A DNA stretch of 64,000 nucleotides from Caenorhabditis remanei (taxonomy: Eukaryota > Nematoda > Chromadorea > Rhabditida > Rhabditidae): NCBI RefSeq assembly GCF_010183535.1, contig NC_071329.1, forward strand, positions 8,122,001-8,186,000. Reading direction: 5' to 3'. Positions 58,548 to 64,000 of this stretch are shown piece after piece; within the stretch, counting starts at the first letter, position 1; the number at the start of each line of letters is the position of its first letter. The position numbers and the translations under genes were made by a program. The notes beneath the pieces were generated by a model. That model saw only the letters and a program-made list of their open reading frames with translations. It did no database searches and had not been told where the DNA came from.

Positions 58548-58874
58548 ACTAGGGATGGTCTCCAGGTGACCGTGGAGTTATGGGACGTGACCTATATCGT
58601 TGGAAAGCTGAGAAAACCCTGATTCCAAATATATATCCAGTTTTTGTCCTCGAGGCCTGGTATTCGAGAAAAACGAGGTCAAAGTTTGAACCGCTGACAA
58701 GTTATTACTTTTCCGACGTGTTTTTCCTCGTTTCCGACTTTTGACCACTTTTTCTTGAATACCAGGCTTTGAGGGCAAAACCTGAACATATATTTGGAAT
58801 CAGCGTTTTCTCAGGTTTCCAACGATATAGGTTACGTCCCATATCTCCACGGTCACCTGGAGGCCTTCCCTAGT
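58548..58874. repeat. 327-bp imperfect fold-back element
   Basis: The left end is ACTAGGGATGGTCTCCAGGT and the right end ACCTGGAGGCCTTCCCTAGT. The arms (about 125 bp) include CTATATCGTTGGAAA, GATTCCAAATATAT and CCTGGTATTC on both sides in inverted order. They differ at roughly one base in seven by eye, so the element is older than the lec-1 palindrome. Non-coding. Confidence 0.7.
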
Positions 58875-61800
58875 TTGTTCAAGGTCACTAGAAATCACAA
58901 AGAACCTGAAAATCCGCACTGTTTCAGCTGCCAGCTCTCCTCTAAAATAAGCATTTTTGCATCTGCGAAACTTAATCCTTATCACCCCCTCTCGCATTAA
59001 CTCAAGTCCCTTTTACTCTTTTCCCTTTAATGTCAGATTTGTGTCAAGATTATCTGCAAAACCAAAGATTCTATCCCCGTTTTCCACAAATAACCAATCT
59101 AATCCTTTCATCCAAATCTCAAGTACAAATCCTCCGATTTGCAACCAACTCGAAAGATTTCCAGCATATAACTTATGACTTGAATCTATTTTTAGTGACG
59201 TGTCAAACTCTTTTTTTCGGGTCACCCTCACTTGTCACCCACAGGAAACAAGACAAACCACCCACTCGACGAAGGATTCAGATGAGGGAGGAGAAGAGAG
59301 AGAGATGAGGTGAAATGTTGTGGATACAACGTGTGTAGACATTAGTGCAGATGAATAAGGAAACGGAAGTAATGAATAAATGAATGAGGAAGATGTGATT
59401 AGTATGTGTAGTTGACACCTTTATAGGGGAAGAGATAAGATGAAGGATTGAAGAATTATTAGTTTTGCTATGGAGGATTTTCTCAAAAAAAATAAGAGAG
59501 GATGAGCGAACGACTCTTACGTGACTTTCGAAGGTGCAACTTCTGGGATCAAAGTTTTAAAATTAAAAAGGTCAGAAGTCGTTTCACCTCGGAATCTGGA
59601 GCGTCTTTGGCGCGATTTTTGTTTTTGAAAGAAACTGTAATCAAGTTGGTTCTTGAACTTATCATTATTCACTATCCATTTCAATCTGATAACTCGATCA
59701 ATTCTCTGAATGTCAATCCTTAGTTACTAGGAAAGTTAGAAAAACTTCAGTCGGATCATCCCCGATCTTGTCTTCTTTTCAAATCACATAGATAATTATA
59801 CTCGGAATCGTAAGAATGATGCTACTCTTTGGTGTTTCAGTCATCATAGTCCAACCTTTTTTCATTCCTTTTGTCTTATCTTTCTCTCTTTCAAAAAGTA
59901 ATAAGTTAAGCCCCCACCATGTCTAGAATCACAAGAAAATCGTGCGATCTCTGAAGCTTATTGATCCCTGTGACCTAATCAACGTGTCTGTTTTTCTCCT
60001 CTATTTTCAAGGTGTCAGGTTAAAAACAGAACTTTATGACGTTTAGGTACAGGTGCTATTATTTTGAGAATTTCAGAAGCAGAAGCAGAAGAGAAATGAA
60101 GTTCAACATCTGTTGTTTTCACAGTTTTCCCAATTTTCCGTCACTTTAAAGCCGTCAAAGTTCATACGACGTGTCTGAAAATAACAATTGGAAAAGGTGT
60201 TTCTTCTGAATATTTGGTTGGAGCACCTGGGAAAAGCTTTTCAGCAAACTTTAGGTCCCAAATCCTCAAAAGAATTTCACTCGTTGACTTCTGACAACTC
60301 TATCCATAGTTTGATCAGCTCTTGACTTGAATAGACTGAATTTAAGAATTGTAACGTATTTTCAGATTGAATACAAATAAAATTTTAACTGGTTTTGATT
60401 TTGTATTCACTTTTGTCTGATTTTTTCTCTCAACAAAATTTCTATTTTTGAATGAGTTAGAACCAGAAATCAGACTCTATAGAGTATAAGTCATGAACAT
60501 ATTGAGAGTAATGTTCGGATTATTTTGCAAGTTTTCAGTTTTTCGACATCTTTTTATTACATGTCAGAATCATGTTAGTTTGAAGAGGCTTGCAAAATGT
60601 GTCAAGCTAATTTTTTGAAAACTTTTAAACGCATTTTCAGACGATTCTGGTTTACTTCTCTCACACAAAGTTAAGTCATTTTTCATTCGACTAGTCTCTA
60701 GTAAAATCTCATGGTGATCTAGAATGGGCCTGCTTCACCGCCTGAAATTTCGTAACTGAATGTTACGATGCCCATGAAATTCTAGTTTCTAATGTTCAAA
60801 TCTTTCAGATATAATATTTTTCCTGATTCTCCAGACTTTAACAGTTTGATATCTTAACCTAAAAACAAGAATCATGAGTTTCTGAATCCCCCCCACATGA
60901 TTCTGATTTTCTCCCCACACCGTAAGTTGTTTAGCCTCTGCCCAAAATTCCAATCATTTCCCCGTTTTCTCCTTTCAGATTGACGCATATCACCCACTTC
61001 CCAACCTATAAATTCGCAATTACTTTCCCTATTTTTCTGATTTTCTCTCTCTTTTTTCCGTGAAAGTTATCAGCATAACAATCCAATTACTTCAGAAGAA
61101 TCAATCAGAAAGAGCAAAGTGCCAATTTCCCGTTAATACTTTGTCTCAGACCCACATAACAAAATTTCATTATTCCTATTTCTCCCTGGGATCAATTTTT
61201 ATGGATTAGCTAGTTGAAAGTCTTTCAGTAAACCGAAATGGGGAATAAACATTTTTTTGGGAATTGTAGGGATCATCCGATTTAGTAGAGAGTCCTCAGA
61301 TTTAGTAGATTTGGAATTCCCCCCACAAAGAACTCTTCTTAGCTTTTACCCTGATGACGTCACACCTGACGCCTACTTTTTGATCTGAGAACTGTGTTTG
61401 AAAGTTCGAAATCATGGCTTCTTGTCTGCTTTCGTTTATTTTTCAGTTTAATTTTCGAAACAGAAAACGCGAAGCCCCTCTATTTTAGTCTATCATGATT
61501 CATATTGAGAACCAAAAGTAGTCCTTTCAACACCGGAACTTTCAAAATGGACTTTCTTCCTCTGCCACCATAAACTTTCATTTGACTCTCTTTCCGGTTT
61601 CATTTTCTTTTCTGTCTTTTTTGCACGGAGTTCTTAAAGATCTTTTAGTTCCGTATTCCGTAATGTTCCAGTAGTTTTTTGGTTTTTCATTCCATTTTTT
61701 TCATGAAAAGTAAAAGAAATACGAAACCAATCTGTTTGCCAAGAAAAGCGAAAGCAAAGTGGTTTTGCACTTTTTTGTGCATCGCTTTAATGCTCGAACA

Positions 61801-64000
61801 GATTTCAATCCAAAGTGCTTTTAGGAACGTTTTTCTTTACGACTGGAAAGTAGATTACTTGCGTCATTTCTGAGAGAAGAATAGGCGGAAGAAGAAAGTG
61901 CAAAATAGGCGGAAAACAGAATGAAGAATGCATAAAGGAGATGCTGGAAGAGGGAATTATCGGTCTGTAATATAGTTATGAGCAATCAACAATAAGCTTC
62001 TCTCAATAATCGAACTTGGACTGAGGCTGATACAGCTACTGGAGCCAATTCGACCACATTTCACCAAATTAAATCATAGGTCTCGAACACATCGTTCAGA
62101 ATTAGCTTATTCGATTACCGCATTGACCTTTCATCTCTTCCTTAACTCTGACTTGATTATAGACTATTTTCAGAAACGCCTTTTTCCACATGCCCCCCTC
62201 CAGATAGGAACATATAAGTTTCTTTTCAAACAGAGGTCTCATTGGTTTGCTTTCCGGTACTAGACATGTACCAAACCACATTTGTAGTTTGTACTAACAC
62301 ACAGCTGAAGCTTGTATAGTAGAGACTATAAACCTACTAAATACGAACTGAAAGAATTACGATACGATTCTTCATAAATACCTTCCTCGAATCTTTAAAT
62401 TACAGTTTCAGATGAGACTACTAACTTGAATTGGTATAGAAACACTAAGCTGGAGATTTGAAAACAAATAAGTTGTTATCTCGTAATTTATTTCTTACAA
62501 ATGAACACATTGAAACTATCCGTTTCCCACTCATTTATCCCATCTTCTTCTTCTTCTATTTTTTCTTTTCCTCATGTACTACACGCTTCACTTGATCATG
62601 TTTGACAGAAATACACCCTCTCCTGAATTTATTTTATTTTTTCCTCTCCAAAAAATAGTTTGTGTCCAGTGTTTTATTGACTCGAATTTCCGAAGCGTTT
62701 AGTAGTTATAGTTATTTCTAAACGTAAGAAATTTGAGATTTATTGGGCGATTATGACGAATTTCATGGTTCTTACGGTAAATTTCTCATAAAATGAAAAG
62801 GCGTAATAAGGTTTTGAGTTACGGTAGAAAAAATAATGGAATTTGAAAAATGTCATTAAAATAAAACACGAAAAACATAATACCAAAGAATTAAAAACAA
62901 ATCTTCCAAACATTTTCCAGAATTATTAATATCTGAATCATCGTCGAATCTGAAATTCGAGAATTCAGAATATTTTGAATCGAAGGGAATCCCTTTTCCC
63001 ATCCCCTGTCTATCCCATACTTCTCGGTTCACAGAATTGAACATTCGTCGAACCGTTTCTCTTTTTTCTTTTCCACTTGATCTCACCTCAAGTCCGTTTT
63101 TCTTCGTTTCTTACTTCTCATTATTAATTGAAAAGTGCACGTATTTTATCTATTCACTTTCTTATTTTTCTCTTGCTAAAAAAGAAAAAAACTTCTGAAA
63201 ATCTGTTAGTGGAACGAAGAATGACGTGACTGTTATTATGATAATCCTTTGATTGGAAATGTTTCTTTTTTTGTGGGTGGATCGAAGGGATTTATCCTTT
63301 CTTTTGGCTATAATCTCTTCTTTTATAAATCAGATATTCAACGATTCGAATTGAATATAAATAGGTCATTAGTGGGTTTTCAAGTATTCAAGCATTCTGT
63401 TTTCAAATCAGATAACAACTTTTCACAAGATATTTTCACCTGTGACTTCTCACAAAGTGCCCTGGAAAATCAGAAAGCTTCAATGATTAAAAAAAGAGAA
63501 GTTGCTTCTGAAAATCTTTAAATATCGATGATTTCTGACTCTCCATCATCATCTGAAACCAAACGAATTCAAATTGATTTCCCGGAAATTTCGTTTGCAA
63601 ATTTGTCCGATATGACTCTGCACAAAATCAGAATTCAATAAGACCCCAAGTGAGAAATTTCTCACAAGTTTTTCGAGGTGTTCGTATTATTTTCGAGTTA
63701 AGTTGTGAAAACGCATTCGTTTCCTAAGAAGCTTGCTTAATATTTTCTTCCTGATGTTTTCCAAAGTATAAATTAATGTGAAATAGATCAATTCAGGAAT
63801 ACAAAAAATGTTCCTCAACTTCAAATCTAGATCATATCATTTTACTTGACATGTGACCTACCACAACTCAAAGATTCCATTCTACCATACGTCATAGTAC
63901 AAAAAAACATGTATTGCTGCATCAACGGGAAAAATGTAGATCAGCTCAAAGAGCATTATCTTGAAGCCTGTGATTGAAATCTTACACTCAAAACTGAAAC

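Larger units (their letters stand above)
50487..64000. other. Gene-poor 13.5-kb region, no supported gene
   Basis: Beyond the 3' UTR of the CAAP1-like gene I find no exon chain with credible splice sites and protein-like composition. Long T-rich, C-rich and GAA-rich tracts dominate and account for most ORFs. Seen here: a direct repeat at 53180-53246, a fold-back element at 58548-58874 and a small hairpin at about 51153-51172. The region could be the long upstream regulatory DNA, or a large intron, of a gene beginning outside the window. Confidence 0.5.

Noticed and set aside
1..64000. tRNA, rRNA and CRISPR structures
   Set aside because: Reading both strands by eye I found no convincing tRNA A/B-box pairs, rRNA segments or spaced identical repeats; a covariance-model scan would be needed to exclude small ncRNAs.

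Overview
The window looks like nuclear DNA of a Caenorhabditis nematode other than the reference C. elegans sequence. Introns are mostly 43-65 nt with TTTTCAG acceptors, intergenic DNA is AT-rich and full of fold-back repeats, and several encoded proteins are recognisable orthologues of C. elegans chromosome II genes (hpr-17, moe-3, mecr-1, lec-1, btf-1). Species and synteny are inferred from memory of the families, not from a search. All exon models were built by hand from splice signals and reading-frame continuity. Every multi-exon model closes in frame except the broken F-box gene.

Layout. 0.9-3.2 kb: three tandem paralogous genes for small charged proteins (about 93-102 aa) of unknown function. 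4.4-7.0 kb (minus): a secreted MLT-10-like moulting protein. 9.9-11.8 kb: a protein-tyrosine-phosphatase-like protein whose catalytic Cys and general-acid Asp are both replaced. 12.3-13.4 kb: a decaying F-box-like gene. 13.6-15.5 kb (minus) hpr-17 (Rad17 checkpoint clamp loader) and 15.8-17.1 kb a C3orf33-like membrane protein diverge from a roughly 320-bp shared promoter. 17.7-19.9 kb (minus): a two-CCCH-finger protein of the MOE/OMA type. 19.9-28 kb: gene-poor. 28.1-31.2 kb (minus): a dual-specificity-phosphatase-like protein, also with a dead active site. 33.5-34.6 kb (minus): mecr-1. 37.9-43.3 kb: tandem-repeat galectin lec-1 with two alternative first exons. 43.9-49.5 kb: btf-1 (BTAF1/Mot1). 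49.9-50.5 kb: a CAAP1-like gene, probably co-transcribed with btf-1. 50.5-64 kb: no gene that I can support.

The most notable structures are: (i) three related non-autonomous elements with hAT-like ends (CAG...CTG termini and 8-bp target duplications, perfect in two of them) whose interiors are arrays of GGAAGTC- or CGGAATT-type units; (ii) a 1.56-kb near-perfect palindrome flanked by TA, sitting between the two alternative first exons of lec-1; (iii) two unrelated pseudophosphatases in one window, each with Ser in place of the catalytic Cys; and (iv) several fold-back elements in promoter or intergenic DNA, one of them just upstream of mecr-1.

Functionally the genes are mixed: DNA-damage checkpoint (hpr-17), TBP regulation (btf-1), mitochondrial fatty-acid synthesis (mecr-1), glycan binding (lec-1), moulting (MLT-10-like) and oocyte maturation (MOE-like). 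Only the btf-1/CAAP1-like pair has the spacing and upstream acceptor expected of a nematode operon.
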